NCBI GenBank assembly: GCA_905234795.1 | Contig: CAJOIQ010000013.1 | Coordinates: 17,842 to 81,841, forward strand | Direction: 5' to 3' | From: an uncultured Bacteroidales bacterium | Lineage (GTDB): Bacteria; Bacteroidota; Bacteroidia; Bacteroidales; UBA932 | Length of the DNA: 64,000 nt | Shown: piece after piece, positions 1 to 9,114 of the stretch | How the letters are laid out: every line of letters starts with the position of its first letter | Position numbering within the stretch: the stretch's first letter is position 1 | Made by a program: the position numbers and the translations under genes | The notes under the pieces: model-generated | What the model was told of the DNA's origin: nothing | Database searches by the model: none | The model's input: the letters and a program-made list of their open reading frames with translations, nothing else

Positions 1-675
1 CTCATCCGGGGTGATGCCCAGCTTTTTGTAGATCATGCTCTTGCGGGATACGCCGATGAGTACCTCCCGCTGCGGGAATGCTTTCACCACCCGGTCCAGA
101 CCCTCCAGCAGTTCGTAATTCTGCGGCAGCGTCTTGGAAAAACCGAAGCCCGGGTCCAGGATCCACTCCCGAATACCCGCATCCTCGGCCTTCCGGGAGA
201 ATTCCCGGAAATAGTCGATGACCGCCTGGGTCACATCCTCATAATCCGTGAGGCTCTGCATGGTTTCCGGCGTGCCCCGCATGTGCATGGCCACATACGG
301 AAGTCCCAGCCTTCCCACCGTCTCCAGCATCTGGGGGTCCATCTGTCCCGCACTGATGTCATTCACCAGGAACGGGCCGATGGTATCGTACGTCCGCCGC
401 ACAATCTCGGCCCTGTACGTGTCGATGGAAATGATTCCGGACATCTCCCGGGCCAGGCTTTTTAGGACGGGCCCCAGGCGGTTCCATTCTTCTTCCAGAG
501 GAGGCTGGGGAGAACCAGGCCGGGTGGAGCAGGCTCCCAGGTCCACCACATCGGCCCCTTCCTGGAACATGGCCAGGATGCGGGGAAGGGCAAGGTCGGC
601 CCCTGTCCGGCTCCCTGCGTAGAAGGAGTCGGGCGTCAGGTTCACGATGCCCATGATATGGATGTTATCTATCAA
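1..675 (-). CDS. folP: Dihydropteroate synthase, 3' end cut by window edge
   Basis: Joins p-aminobenzoate to dihydropterin pyrophosphate in cytosolic folate synthesis. Reading the minus strand gives the DHPS signatures in order: MGIVNLTPDSF, DLGACSTRPGS, SIDTYRAEIV, NDISAG, DPGFGFSKT and GVSRKSM. About 225 residues are visible; the C-terminus lies beyond base 1. The likely start is the TTG at 675, right behind the DoxX-like gene's stop (678-680), giving a short lead-in to MGIVNLTPDSF; an ATG at 654 is the alternative but would start inside the first conserved strand. It is the last visible gene of the rimP-nusA-infB-tmk-DoxX run and has no promoter of its own that I can see. Confidence 0.93.
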   Translation of the reverse strand, partial: MIDNIHIMGIVNLTPDSFYAGSRTGADLALPRILAMFQEGADVVDLGACSTRPGSPQPPLEEEWNRLGPVLKSLAREMSGIISIDTYRAEIVRRTYDTIGPFLVNDISAGQMDPQMLETVGRLGLPYVAMHMRGTPETMQSLTDYEDVTQAVIDYFREFSRKAEDAGIREWILDPGFGFSKTLPQNYELLEGLDRVVKAFPQREVLIGVSRKSMIYKKLGITPDE

Positions 676-677
676 GT

Positions 678-1727
678 TTACAGCAGTGTGAGAATGGCCA
701 GCAGGGCCACGCAGAACCCTTGGGCGGTAACACGCCGGCGCGTGACGTGACGGGTAGAAAGGGCGTCGGGATCTCCGGCTACATCCCCAAAGAGGTCCTC
801 CGGGAACTGGCGTACGCCCCACTTGTGGATGAGTTCTCCGTAATAGAAATAGGCCCCGCCGCCGTTGGAACGGTTGAGGGTGATAAGGGTTTTGTAGTCG
901 GAGAAATACGGCTTGATATCCTGCGGCAGCCGAACGTCTTCCGGCCGGGCCGATACCAGCAGCAGGGGCATGGCTTCCGTGAAGGAGGCCGTGCGGTAAT
1001 GTTGTTCCAGCAGGTCCCAATTCACCGTTTTGGGATCATAGACAGAGAATACCAGCACTTTCCCTGTAGCGGCAAGGTCGTCGCAGTATTCGCCGTCGGT
1101 GTTGGAGAAACTGAGGATGGGGGCCTTGCGGAAGGCTTTCTCGGAGGCTTCCTCGTCCAGGGAGGCGAACAGCTGGGAGCCCCAGTTGAAGGCTGTGAAA
1201 TCCACCACAGGAAGGTGCGTATTGCTGTAGACGGCGGCCGCAATGATGGCCAGGGTGGCCATGACGGCCGATACACCTTTGCGCACCTTGGCCCGCCCGA
1301 ATTCCTTGAAAGGCGTAAATGCGATGACGGCAAGTACAATCAGGATCACATTCTTCCAGAAGCTTTGCGCATGGCTCAGGTGGATAGCCTGCCCGAAGCA
1401 TCCGCAGTCCATGGGCGCATCCCATATCCAGATGGCCAGGGTAAGGAGCGTGAAGCCTCCCAGCATGATATAGGCCACCAGGGCCGATACTTTGCGCAGC
1501 ACGCCGGTAATGAGGCCGATACCCACCAGGCATTCCACAACAGGAAGGGCGATGCCGATATCTTTTGCGGCGGGGATGAGCCCGGGCATGTGCAGGAACT
1601 TGAGGTATTCCGTGACGATGAGCATGGTCCCCACCGGGTCCCACAGTTTAAGGATGCCGGAAATGAGGAAGACAAAGCCCAGCAGACCGGCGGCACGACG
1701 ACGGAATCTCAGATAGCCCCTTTTCAT
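678..1727 (-). CDS. DoxX/MauE-like membrane protein with C-terminal periplasmic-type domain
   Basis: 349 residues. The first ~150 form four to five hydrophobic helices of the DoxX/MauE type, with a DCGCFG motif at residues 107-112 resembling the MauE cysteine motif. A further hydrophobic segment (~155-170) leads into a soluble region of about 160 residues and a last hydrophobic stretch at the C-terminus. This architecture is common in Bacteroidales between tmk and folP. The biochemical role is not known; the paired cysteines suggest, but do not prove, a redox or quinone-linked membrane function. The start ATG overlaps the tmk stop in an ATGA junction, so the two are co-translated. The product does not resemble a pathway partner of either neighbour. 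Confidence 0.75.
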   Translation of the reverse strand: MKRGYLRFRRRAAGLLGFVFLISGILKLWDPVGTMLIVTEYLKFLHMPGLIPAAKDIGIALPVVECLVGIGLITGVLRKVSALVAYIMLGGFTLLTLAIWIWDAPMDCGCFGQAIHLSHAQSFWKNVILIVLAVIAFTPFKEFGRAKVRKGVSAVMATLAIIAAAVYSNTHLPVVDFTAFNWGSQLFASLDEEASEKAFRKAPILSFSNTDGEYCDDLAATGKVLVFSVYDPKTVNWDLLEQHYRTASFTEAMPLLLVSARPEDVRLPQDIKPYFSDYKTLITLNRSNGGGAYFYYGELIHKWGVRQFPEDLFGDVAGDPDALSTRHVTRRRVTAQGFCVALLAILTLL

Positions 1728-2404
1728 GACAGATACGGATCTACTGCGGCTTTCACTTTCTCAAAAATGGCATCTGGCGGCAGCATGGCGCCGTTTTCAT
1801 CGGCACAGTCTATCCGGCGGAACTTGGGATCCCGCTGCGTTTCCCCAACATACATTTCCCGGACAGCCATCTGGAAAGCGATGGAAGCCTCATGAATGTC
1901 CTGGGCACCGGAAAGGTAATTGCGGTCCTGGCCTTCCCGCTGCTGGGTGAGGCTTTTCTCCACAAAGCCGATGGGAACATCCAGGAACAGGTTCAGGTCC
2001 GGTTTGGGAAGGCTGAAGTCCCCGTATTCGGTATTGAAAATCCAGTCCCGCAATTTGCTGCGTTCTTCTCCTGCGGGCAACTTGGCGCACTGGTAGGCAA
2101 TATTGGAATACACATACCGGTCCAGCAGTACGGTTTTCCCTTCCTCCAGGGCCCGGCGCATCTGGGGCGCGGCCCCGTGGCGGTCTTCGGCGAAGAGCAA
2201 GGCCACCAGCTGCGGGTGCACCTGGTCATTGCCGCCGAAGTCTCCCCGCAGGAAACGGGAAATGAGGTCTCCGTACACCGGAGCGTCGTAGCGCGGGAAA
2301 TGGATGTACTCCAGGGATCCGCTGCGCTGCTGCAAATATTCTTTCAGTTGCTTGACCTGGGTGGATTTCCCAGCCCCGTCAAGTCCTTCCAATACGATGA
2401 GCAT
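1724..2404 (-). CDS. tmk: Thymidylate kinase
   Basis: Phosphorylates dTMP to dTDP with ATP in the cytosol. The P-loop GLDGAGKS lies at residues 7-14, the DRYVYSNIAYQ dTMP-binding segment follows mid-protein, and a basic lid segment (QREGQDRNYL) comes near residue 150. The 226 residues fit the family. The gene begins three bases after the infB stop and overlaps the next gene by ATGA, so it sits inside the rimP-nusA-infB transcript. That couples a nucleotide kinase to the translation-factor operon, an arrangement found in Bacteroidales rather than in Proteobacteria. Confidence 0.95.
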   Translation of the reverse strand: MLIVLEGLDGAGKSTQVKQLKEYLQQRSGSLEYIHFPRYDAPVYGDLISRFLRGDFGGNDQVHPQLVALLFAEDRHGAAPQMRRALEEGKTVLLDRYVYSNIAYQCAKLPAGEERSKLRDWIFNTEYGDFSLPKPDLNLFLDVPIGFVEKSLTQQREGQDRNYLSGAQDIHEASIAFQMAVREMYVGETQRDPKFRRIDCADENGAMLPPDAIFEKVKAAVDPYLS

Positions 2405-2407
2405 AGC

Positions 2408-5116
2408 CTACAGGCTCCGTTTGATTTCCACAATCTGGAAGGCCTCGATGATGTCTCCGGGGTGGATGTCGTTGTAGCGCTCCAGGCCGCAGCCGCATTC
2501 CATACCCGCAGGCACTTCCTTGGCCTGGTCCTTGCCCCTTTGCAGGGAAGAGAGGGAACCAGTGTACACCACGATGCCGTCACGGATGAGCCGCACTTCG
2601 GCCTTGTTCACCAGTTTTCCTTCCTTCACGATGCAGCCGGCGATGGTACCCACCTTGGAGATCTTGAAGGTCTGCTTCACCTCGGCGGTGGCGGTGACCT
2701 CTTCCTTCTTCTCGGGCTCCAGCATACCCTCGATACCTTCCTTCACCTCGTTGATGCAGTCGTAGATCACGGAGTACAGGCGGATTTCGATGCCCTCTTT
2801 CTCGGCGGCGCGACGGGCTTCGGCGCTGGGACGCACCTGGAAGCCGATGATCACGGCGTCGGAGGCTTCGGCCAGCAGGACATCGGACTCGCTGATGGCA
2901 CCCACGGCCTTGTGGATCACGTTCACGCGCACTTCCTCGGTGGAAAGTTTGATGAGGGAATCGGACAGGGCTTCCACGGAACCATCCACGTCGCCCTTGA
3001 CGATGACATTGAGTTCCTTGAAGTTGCCGATGGCGATACGGCGGCCGATCTCCTCCAGGGTGAGGTGCTTCTGCGTCTTGATGCCCTGGATGCGGATGAG
3101 TTGCTCGCGGCGCTGGGCGATGCTCTTGGCCTCTTTTTCATCGGCCATGATGTTGAACTTCTCACCGGCGGCGGGGGCTCCGTTCAGGCCCAGCAGGGAA
3201 ACCGGCGTGGAAGGACCGGCGCTCTCCACTTTTTGTCCGCGCTCGTTGTACATGGCCTTCACACGGCCGTAGTAACTGCCGGAGATGATGACGTCTCCCA
3301 CGTGGACGGTACCGTCCTGCACCAGCACGGTGGCCAGGTAACCGCGGCCTTTGTCCAGGGAACTCTCGATAACGGCACCCACACCCAGTTTGTTGGGGTT
3401 GGCCTTCAGTTCCAGGAGGTCGGTCTCGAAGAGCACTTTCTCCAGGAGCTTGTCCACGTTGATGCCTTTCTTGGCCGATATTTCCTGGCACTGGTACTTG
3501 CCGCCCCAGTCTTCCACCAGGATGTTCATCTCACTCAGCTGACGGCGGATGGTGTCGGCGTTGGCACCGGGCTTATCGATCTTGTTGATGGCGAAGACCA
3601 TGGGTACGCCGGCTGCCTGTGCATGGGCGATGGCTTCCTTGGTCTGGGGCATCACGGCGTCGTCGGCGGCCACGATGATGATGGCCAGGTCCGTCATCTG
3701 GGCGCCGCGGGCACGCATGGCCGTGAAAGCTTCGTGACCCGGGGTATCCAGGAAAGTGATGTGACGGCCGCTGGGCAGGGTGACGTTGTATGCGCCGATG
3801 TGCTGGGTAATGCCGCCGGCCTCACCGGCAATGACGTTGGAATTGCGGATGTTGTCCAGCAGGGAAGTCTTACCATGGTCTACGTGACCCATCACGGTAA
3901 TCACCGGCGGGCGTTCCACCAGGTCTTCCTCGCGGTCGGGTTCCTGCTGCTCAATCTCCTCGGACAGTTCGGCCGTTACGAATTCTACCTTATAACCGAA
4001 TTCCTCGGCCACCAGGACCAGGGTTTCGGCGTCCAGACGCTGGTTGATGGACACCATCATGCCCAGGGACATGCAGGCGCCGATCACCTTCACCACAGGA
4101 GTGTTGTTCATGAGGGTGGCCAGATCGTTCACGGTCACGAACTCCGTCACTTTGAGCACCTTGTTCTCGGCGGCTGCGGCTTCCATCTCCTCCTGGGAGC
4201 GGATGGCGGCAATCTCACGCTTCTCCTTGCGGTGCTTGGCGCCGAAGTTGTTGCGCGTGCTCTCGTTCATCTTGGCGTAGGTCTCTTTTACCTGCTTCTG
4301 GATTTCCTTCTGCAGTTCTTCCTGCTCGGCCTCGGTCATAGCGGGCTTGAAGCGGTCCTTCTTGCGGCCTTTTCCTCCCTGGACAGCGTTGTTGTTGTCC
4401 TTCTTCTTGGGATTCTTTTCGGCCTGCACCTTGGTGACGTCCACCTTCTGGGTGCCGCCGCTCTTGATGCGCTCGCGCTTCTTGGTCTTCTTGGGGTCGA
4501 ACTGAGCCAGGTCAATCTTGCCCACCACTTTGAAGGGAGCCTTGGATTCTTCTGCAGAGGCCTCCGCAGGGGTCGGGGCGGGGGTTTCCTCCACTTCAGG
4601 AGCTTCGGGTTCTTCTTCAACGACAGGTTCGGGTTCAGAGGTGGCTGACACTTCCTGAGGAGCATCGGCCATCTCTTCTGCGACGAAGGAAGTGTCAGTC
4701 ACCTCAATTGCAGCGGCCTCTTCCTCTGCCAGCGTCACTTCGGCCGGTTCTGCTTCAGGCTCGGTTTCTACCACCGGCTCGGGTTCGGGCTCTTTCACCG
4801 GTTCCGGCTTGCGGGACAGGTTGTTGCTCTTGATGACGGTAACGCGTTCCGGCTCAAACTCGTCTTCTTCCTCTTCCGGTTTCTTGCCGGCCTTGTCCAG
4901 GATCTCGGTGAGTTTGACGTCCACTTTTTCGGCCGCCTCCTTCAGTTCCAGGTCCTTGCCGAACTTCTTGTGCAGTTCGGGAAGGAATTCGTCGGAGACC
5001 TTTAGATTAGGATTGGCGTCCTCGATACCGGCACCCTTGGAATTCAGGAATTCCACCAGGGTGTCCAGCCCGATGTTGAATTGTTTGATCAGTTTCGATA
5101 GTCTGATTTCTGCCAT
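2408..5116 (-). CDS. infB: Translation initiation factor IF-2
   Basis: GTPase that brings initiator tRNA to the 30S subunit and promotes subunit joining. 902 residues. An N-terminal IF2_N-like segment (about 1-60) is followed by a long acidic linker rich in Glu, Pro and Val and a Lys-rich stretch (to about 310). The G domain starts near residue 400 with G1 GHVDHGKT at 410-417, then DTPGHEAF and NKID. Domains II, III and the C-terminal IF2 barrel end in [16 protein letters not shown]. The linker is long, as is usual in Bacteroidetes. The start ATG is 24 bases after the nusA stop. The gene is part of the conserved rimP-nusA-infB cluster. Confidence 0.97.
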   Translation of the reverse strand: MAEIRLSKLIKQFNIGLDTLVEFLNSKGAGIEDANPNLKVSDEFLPELHKKFGKDLELKEAAEKVDVKLTEILDKAGKKPEEEEDEFEPERVTVIKSNNLSRKPEPVKEPEPEPVVETEPEAEPAEVTLAEEEAAAIEVTDTSFVAEEMADAPQEVSATSEPEPVVEEEPEAPEVEETPAPTPAEASAEESKAPFKVVGKIDLAQFDPKKTKKRERIKSGGTQKVDVTKVQAEKNPKKKDNNNAVQGGKGRKKDRFKPAMTEAEQEELQKEIQKQVKETYAKMNESTRNNFGAKHRKEKREIAAIRSQEEMEAAAAENKVLKVTEFVTVNDLATLMNNTPVVKVIGACMSLGMMVSINQRLDAETLVLVAEEFGYKVEFVTAELSEEIEQQEPDREEDLVERPPVITVMGHVDHGKTSLLDNIRNSNVIAGEAGGITQHIGAYNVTLPSGRHITFLDTPGHEAFTAMRARGAQMTDLAIIIVAADDAVMPQTKEAIAHAQAAGVPMVFAINKIDKPGANADTIRRQLSEMNILVEDWGGKYQCQEISAKKGINVDKLLEKVLFETDLLELKANPNKLGVGAVIESSLDKGRGYLATVLVQDGTVHVGDVIISGSYYGRVKAMYNERGQKVESAGPSTPVSLLGLNGAPAAGEKFNIMADEKEAKSIAQRREQLIRIQGIKTQKHLTLEEIGRRIAIGNFKELNVIVKGDVDGSVEALSDSLIKLSTEEVRVNVIHKAVGAISESDVLLAEASDAVIIGFQVRPSAEARRAAEKEGIEIRLYSVIYDCINEVKEGIEGMLEPEKKEEVTATAEVKQTFKISKVGTIAGCIVKEGKLVNKAEVRLIRDGIVVYTGSLSSLQRGKDQAKEVPAGMECGCGLERYNDIHPGDIIEAFQIVEIKRSL

Positions 5117-5140
5117 ATAGTAACCCCTTTTCTTGCTAAA

Positions 5141-6409
5141 TTATTCTTCAAATTCTGCGTGGAGAATCTTGAGGACCTCTTCTACGGTCTCGTCCTCAAG
5201 GTCGGCACGGGTAGCGATCTCGGCCGGATCCAGGGCCATGACGCTACGGGCGGTGTCGCAGCCGATGGACTGCAGGCGCTCGATCACCCAAGGATCGATG
5301 ACGTCGGTGAACTCGCTCAGGAGAACGTCGTCCTCCTCTTCCTCGCTGGGCTGGATCTCACGCCAGACCTCGATTTCGCGGCCCACCAGCATGCCGGCCA
5401 GTTTGATGTTCACGCCGCCCTTGCCGATACCCTTCTTCACTTCGTCGGCCTGCATGTAGACCTTGATCTTTTCCTCGGGGCTGCTGCCCAGGTCGATGCG
5501 GGAGATGCGGGCCGGATTCAGGGCGCGCTGGATCATGAGCTGCGGGTTGGAGCTCCACTGGATGACGTCGATGTTCTCGTTGCGCAGTTCGCGCACGATA
5601 CCCATGATGCGGGAACCCTTCACGCCGATGCAGGCGCCGATGGGGTCGATGCGGTCGTCATAGGATTCCACGGCTACCTTGGCGCGTTCTCCGGGGATGC
5701 GGACCACCTTCTTAACGGTGATGAGGCCGTCGTAGATTTCGGGAACCTCCATCTCGAAGAGCTTTTCCAGGAAGGAGTCGGTGGTGCGGGAAAGCACAAT
5801 GTAGGGCGTGGTGTTGTTCTTCATCTCCACGCTCTTGATGATGGCGCGCACGGAGTCGCTCTTCTTGAAGTGCTCTCCAGGGATCTGCTCGCTCTTGGGC
5901 ATGCGCAGCTCGTTGCCGTCCTCGTCCAGGATGAGGACCTCGTTCTTCCAGGTCTGGTATACTTCGCCGGTGAAGATCTCACCCACGCGCTCGCTGTATT
6001 TCTTGAAGACGTTGGCCTTTTCGATGTCCATGATGCGGCCCTGGAGGTTCTGACGGATGTTCAGGATGCCGCGGCGGCCGAAGGAGCTCAGGGAGAGCTT
6101 GCGGGCGAAGGTGTCGCCAATCTCGTAGTCGTCGTCACCGGTTTCGGCCTTGATCTCTTCCAGGGTGATCTGGGTCACGGGGTCTTCCACTTCCTCTACT
6201 ACCTCGAAGTTCTGGTAGATCTCGCAGTCTCCCTTGTCCACGTTAATGATGACGTCGAAGTTGTCGGCGCTGCCATAGGTCTTGGCCAGCTGCGTGAGGA
6301 ACACGTCCTTGAGTACACCCAGCATCACCGGACGGTCGATGCTCTTCTCTTCCTTGAAATCCTTGAAAGCGTCAATCAAGGTGATTTCTTTCTCTTTTTC
6401 TTTTGCCAT
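5141..6409 (-). CDS. nusA: Transcription termination/antitermination factor NusA
   Basis: RNA polymerase elongation factor that modulates pausing, intrinsic termination and antitermination. 422 residues with an N-terminal RNAP-binding domain, an S1 domain (from about GEIFTGEVYQTW, residue ~140) and two KH domains (GACIGVKGSRI and the KGIGKGGVNIKLA region). A short acidic tail ends in a helix-hairpin-like segment (AEIATRADLEDETVEEVLKIL). It begins 14 bases after the rimP stop. The terminator-like hairpin in the rimP leader would be a natural target for feedback by this protein, which is inference from position only. Confidence 0.96.
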   Translation of the reverse strand: MAKEKEKEITLIDAFKDFKEEKSIDRPVMLGVLKDVFLTQLAKTYGSADNFDVIINVDKGDCEIYQNFEVVEEVEDPVTQITLEEIKAETGDDDYEIGDTFARKLSLSSFGRRGILNIRQNLQGRIMDIEKANVFKKYSERVGEIFTGEVYQTWKNEVLILDEDGNELRMPKSEQIPGEHFKKSDSVRAIIKSVEMKNNTTPYIVLSRTTDSFLEKLFEMEVPEIYDGLITVKKVVRIPGERAKVAVESYDDRIDPIGACIGVKGSRIMGIVRELRNENIDVIQWSSNPQLMIQRALNPARISRIDLGSSPEEKIKVYMQADEVKKGIGKGGVNIKLAGMLVGREIEVWREIQPSEEEEDDVLLSEFTDVIDPWVIERLQSIGCDTARSVMALDPAEIATRADLEDETVEEVLKILHAEFEE

Positions 6410-6423
6410 TTTATGTGTTATTA

Positions 6424-6837
6424 TTACTTAAAATCAATCACGGGGCGCACGGAATTGATCTGTGCGAAGGGGATGACGGTCTGGTCCACCGTAACGGCTT
6501 CTTCGGTGTAGGCATTGAGGATGCCTTTCACCTTTTTCCCGCCCTTCATCCATACATCCACCTGCGTGCCGATGGCCTTCAGGTACTGCTCGGCCACCTT
6601 GAACGGGCGGTCCAGGCCGGCCGATGACACCGTGAGGGCATAGTCTTCCACATCCTGGTCGAAGGCCTCGTGCACCACTTTGTCGATGGCTGCGCAATCC
6701 TCCCAGTCCACCACGCCTTCTTCTTTCTCGATAATCACCTCGATGTCATTGTCCTTGGAAACGGTCACTTCCACCAGGAAACAACCCCTTTCCGCTACGG
6801 CCTGCTCTACGGCCTGAGTGATTTGTTCTTTTGTCAT
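6424..6837 (-). CDS. rimP: Ribosome maturation factor RimP
   Basis: Assists 30S subunit maturation. 137 residues, slightly shorter than the ~150 of E. coli RimP. The conserved segments are visible: an N-terminal alpha-beta domain, the DWEDCAAIDKVV helix, the YALTVSSAGLDRPF core motif, and a C-terminal Sm-like barrel ending INSVRPVIDFK. It is the first gene of the nusA-infB-tmk-folP operon. A TAnnTTTG promoter lies at 6890-6897 and a terminator-like hairpin between promoter and start codon ends only 7 bases from the ATG. Confidence 0.93.
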   Translation of the reverse strand: MTKEQITQAVEQAVAERGCFLVEVTVSKDNDIEVIIEKEEGVVDWEDCAAIDKVVHEAFDQDVEDYALTVSSAGLDRPFKVAEQYLKAIGTQVDVWMKGGKKVKGILNAYTEEAVTVDQTVIPFAQINSVRPVIDFK

Positions 6838-6844
6838 AGGCTCT

Positions 6845-6876
6845 AAAAAAAAGATAGGGGACCGGCGTCCTCTATC
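6845..6876 (-). terminator. Terminator-like hairpin in the rimP leader (putative attenuator)
   Basis: On the minus strand a ten-pair stem with one A-C mismatch (arms 6867-6876 and 6853-6862, loop GCCG) is followed at once by eight T residues (6852-6845). This is the form of an intrinsic terminator. It lies downstream of the only visible promoter (6890-6897) and upstream of the rimP ATG, so it can only act on the operon's own transcript. It may be an attenuator; regulation is inferred, not shown. Confidence 0.7.
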
Positions 6877-6889
6877 TCGTTCACAGGTG

Positions 6890-6921
6890 CAAAGGTAATA
6901 ATAATTGTTGGAAATATCAAA
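6890..6921 (-). promoter_or_regulatory. Consensus Bacteroidetes promoter for rimP-nusA-infB operon
   Basis: The minus strand carries TACCTTTG (6890-6897, fitting TAnnTTTG) with TTTG (6918-6921) exactly 20 bases further upstream, the -7/-33 pair expected for the primary sigma factor of Bacteroidetes. It overlaps the last codons of the upstream HAD phosphatase gene. Confidence 0.85.
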
Positions 6922-7561
6922 TCAAATGCAGAATTTCCCCAAATCCGTCCACGACGTAACGGGCCCCGGCCTGCATCAGCGCTTCCCGTCCGGAATTGCC
7001 GTAGGTGACCCCGCATGTGCGGGCACCGGCACGGGAACCCATCAGAATGTCCACCGGCATGTCTCCCACCACAAGGGCATCGTCGGCATCCACACCCAGG
7101 GCTTCCAGGGTATTGAGCACGGGATCCGGGTGAGGTTTGGCGCGGGTAACGTCTTCGGCCCCCAGGACATAGGAGATGTATGGCGCAATGCCCATGTCGC
7201 GCAGGAAATCGGCCAGGGAATCATGGCCGCGGGAGGAGGCTACGGTGAGGCGGATGCCTTTTGCCGATAATGCCTGCAAAGTTTCCTTCACCCCGGGGAA
7301 CAGGGCGGGGACGAACTGTTTTTTGAAAACGTCAAAGACTTCCCGGTAGGTCTGTACCCAGATGGGAAGCGTCTCCGGCCCTACATCGGGATACATGGTG
7401 GTGATGCATTCCCGCAGGGGCAGGCCGATGGTGGCCACGATGCCGGCTTCGTCGGTCACGGGGTAGCCCATCCGGCGCTGCGCCTCCTGGTTGGTGCGCA
7501 CGATGAGTTCCCGGGTATCGGCCAGGGTTCCGTCAAAATCCAGGATGATGAGTTTAATCAT
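6917..7561 (-). CDS. HAD-family phosphatase, phosphoglycolate phosphatase-like
   Basis: Haloacid-dehalogenase-type phosphatase of 214 residues, probably acting on a small phosphorylated metabolite in the cytosol. Motif I is DFDGTLAD near the N-terminus, motif II VASSRG, motif III lysine in TRAKPHPDP, and motif IV GDMPVDILMGSRAG. The helical cap between motifs I and II places it with Gph/PpaX-like subfamily I enzymes; the substrate cannot be told from sequence. The start chosen is the ATG at 7561 (MIKLIILDFDGT); a longer upstream reading is open but has no family similarity. A TATCTTTG box ends three bases before this ATG, so the mRNA should be leaderless. Confidence 0.88.
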   Translation of the reverse strand: MIKLIILDFDGTLADTRELIVRTNQEAQRRMGYPVTDEAGIVATIGLPLRECITTMYPDVGPETLPIWVQTYREVFDVFKKQFVPALFPGVKETLQALSAKGIRLTVASSRGHDSLADFLRDMGIAPYISYVLGAEDVTRAKPHPDPVLNTLEALGVDADDALVVGDMPVDILMGSRAGARTCGVTYGNSGREALMQAGARYVVDGFGEILHLI

Positions 7562-7564
7562 GCC

Positions 7565-7572
7565 CAAAGATA
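7565..7572 (-). promoter_or_regulatory. Promoter -7 box for HAD phosphatase, leaderless type
   Basis: TATCTTTG on the minus strand, three bases from the ATG at 7561. Transcription should begin at or next to the start codon. No good -33 element is evident. It is back to back with the promoter of the GH20-like gene. Confidence 0.7.
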
Positions 7573-7603
7573 CGAACTTCTTCTTATTCTTCCGAAGATT
7601 TCG

Positions 7604-7611
7604 TACATTTG
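7604..7611 (+). promoter_or_regulatory. Promoter -7 box for GH20-like gene
   Basis: TACATTTG on the plus strand, 20 bases before the ATG at 7632. It diverges from the HAD phosphatase promoter. Confidence 0.65.
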
Positions 7612-7631
7612 TGGTACAACCTTTTTCGCTT

Positions 7632-8738
7632 ATGAAAAAATACCTCATCGGCCTGCTGCTCCTGACCGCCTGCCTGATTTCCCGGGCACAGGACATTGAC
7701 AAGAAGCTTCCCATCCGCGGTTTTTCCATCGAGGCTCCGTCGGCGCGGGGAGTGGACGCCTTCATCCGTTTTATTGAGGAAGAGCTGGCTCCCGCCAGGG
7801 TGAACCTCCTCATCCTGCGCGTGGACTGGAATTACGCCTATGTTTCCCATCCCGAACTGCAGGACCCTCATCCGCTGTCCAAGGAGGATGCCGGAAAACT
7901 GGTGGCGGCCTGCCGGAAGCACGGTATTCGTCTGGTCCCTCAGGTGAACCTGCTGGGCCATCAGTCCTGGGCCAAGGAAACCTATGCCCTGCTTCGGGAA
8001 TATCCCCAGTTTGACGAGAATCCTTCCGTGAAGACGGAGTTCTATAGCAAGTGGCCCAATCCGTATCGGCTTTACTGCAAGAGCTACTGCCCGCTCCACC
8101 CCGATGTACACAAGGTGGTCTTCGAGGTGGTGGATGAGATTTGCGACGCTTTCCAGGCCGATGCTTTCCATGCCGGCATGGACGAGGTCTTCTATTTGGG
8201 AGAGGACGAATGCCCCCGTTGTCACGGAAAGGACAAGAGTGAACTCTTTGCCGGGGAAGTTACCGTCCTCCACGACCATCTGGCCTCCAAAGGCCGCCAG
8301 ATGATGATCTGGGGAGACCGTCTGCTGGATGGCCGCACCACGGGCCTGGGAGAATGGGAAGCCAGTTACAACGATACCTGGCGGGCCATTGACATGATAC
8401 CCAGGGATGTGCTCATCTGCGACTGGCATTATGAAAGGGCCGACCTGAGTGCGGTGTATTTTGCCATGAAAGGGCTCCCGGTGGTGTCCTGCGGATACAA
8501 CAATCCCCAGACTTCCGTCCAGCAGGTAAAAGATATGATCCGGTTCCGTTCCCAGGCCACAGAGGAAACCGCCGAACGCCTCCAGGGGTATATCCACACC
8601 ATCTGGAGCAGCGCCGGCAGCTTCCTGCGCGGCTATTACCGCCATCCGGGAGAGGAAGGCCCCCGCGGCCGCCAGGACGGCAGCGTGGACGCCGCCAAGG
8701 CCGTATTGAGTTATTTCAAGGAATTAGATATACAGTAG
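7632..8738 (+). CDS. Secreted glycoside hydrolase, family 20-like catalytic domain
   Basis: 368 residues with an N-terminal signal (MKKYLIGLLLLTACLISRAQ; cleavage after the AQ is likely, although LTAC could also be a lipobox). The rest is a single TIM-barrel-like domain. The HAGMDEVF segment resembles the H-x-G-G-D-E motif of beta-N-acetylhexosaminidases, whose Asp-Glu pair acts in substrate-assisted catalysis, though one Gly is Met here. GIRLVPQVNLLGHQSWAK resembles the strand and substrate loop before it, and late tryptophans (ICDWHY, TIWSS) fit a sugar pocket. It probably acts on amino-sugar glycans in the periplasm or at the surface; the substrate is unknown. The start follows a promoter at 7604-7611. 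ridA begins one base after the stop. Confidence 0.75.
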   Translation: MKKYLIGLLLLTACLISRAQDIDKKLPIRGFSIEAPSARGVDAFIRFIEEELAPARVNLLILRVDWNYAYVSHPELQDPHPLSKEDAGKLVAACRKHGIRLVPQVNLLGHQSWAKETYALLREYPQFDENPSVKTEFYSKWPNPYRLYCKSYCPLHPDVHKVVFEVVDEICDAFQADAFHAGMDEVFYLGEDECPRCHGKDKSELFAGEVTVLHDHLASKGRQMMIWGDRLLDGRTTGLGEWEASYNDTWRAIDMIPRDVLICDWHYERADLSAVYFAMKGLPVVSCGYNNPQTSVQQVKDMIRFRSQATEETAERLQGYIHTIWSSAGSFLRGYYRHPGEEGPRGRQDGSVDAAKAVLSYFKELDIQ

Positions 8739-8739
8739 C

Positions 8740-9114
8740 ATGAAACCCATCAGCACCCCCAAGGCACCGGCCGCCATCGGCCCGTACAGCCAGGCCATTG
8801 ACAGTGGCGCAGGCTTCGTTTTCCTTTCCGGTCAGCTTCCCATCGACCCCGCTACCGGCGCTTTTCCCGAAGGCGGCGTAAAAGAGCAGACACGCCAGTC
8901 CATCCTCAATGCACAGGCCATTCTGCAGGAAGCCGGCCTGGACCTTTCCCACGTGGTAAAGACTACGGTCTTCCTGGCCGATATGGCCGATTTCGCAGCC
9001 ATGAATGAGGTCTATGCCCAGTTCTTCACCCCGCCCTTCCCGGCCCGCAGCGCCGTGGCCGTCAAAACCCTTCCCAAGGGAGCCCTGGTAGAAATTGAGT
9101 GCATCGCAAAATGA
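8740..9114 (+). CDS. ridA: RidA family enamine/imine deaminase
   Basis: 124 residues, the full length of the Rid/YjgF family. These small trimeric cytosolic enzymes hydrolyse reactive 2-aminoacrylate-type intermediates made by PLP enzymes. Family features seen are APAAIGPYSQAI at the N-terminus, FLSGQLPIDPATG, the catalytic-type Arg in FPARSAVAVKTLPKGALVEIEC, and the closing Glu. It starts one base after the GH20-like gene and overlaps the next gene by ATGA. Confidence 0.94.
   Translation: MKPISTPKAPAAIGPYSQAIDSGAGFVFLSGQLPIDPATGAFPEGGVKEQTRQSILNAQAILQEAGLDLSHVVKTTVFLADMADFAAMNEVYAQFFTPPFPARSAVAVKTLPKGALVEIECIAK

Noticed and set aside
1892..4648. A 918-codon open frame on the plus strand opposite infB and tmk
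   Set aside because: It is the antisense of two well-conserved genes, has His/Val/Gly/Leu-rich composition typical of a shadow frame, and shows no domain.
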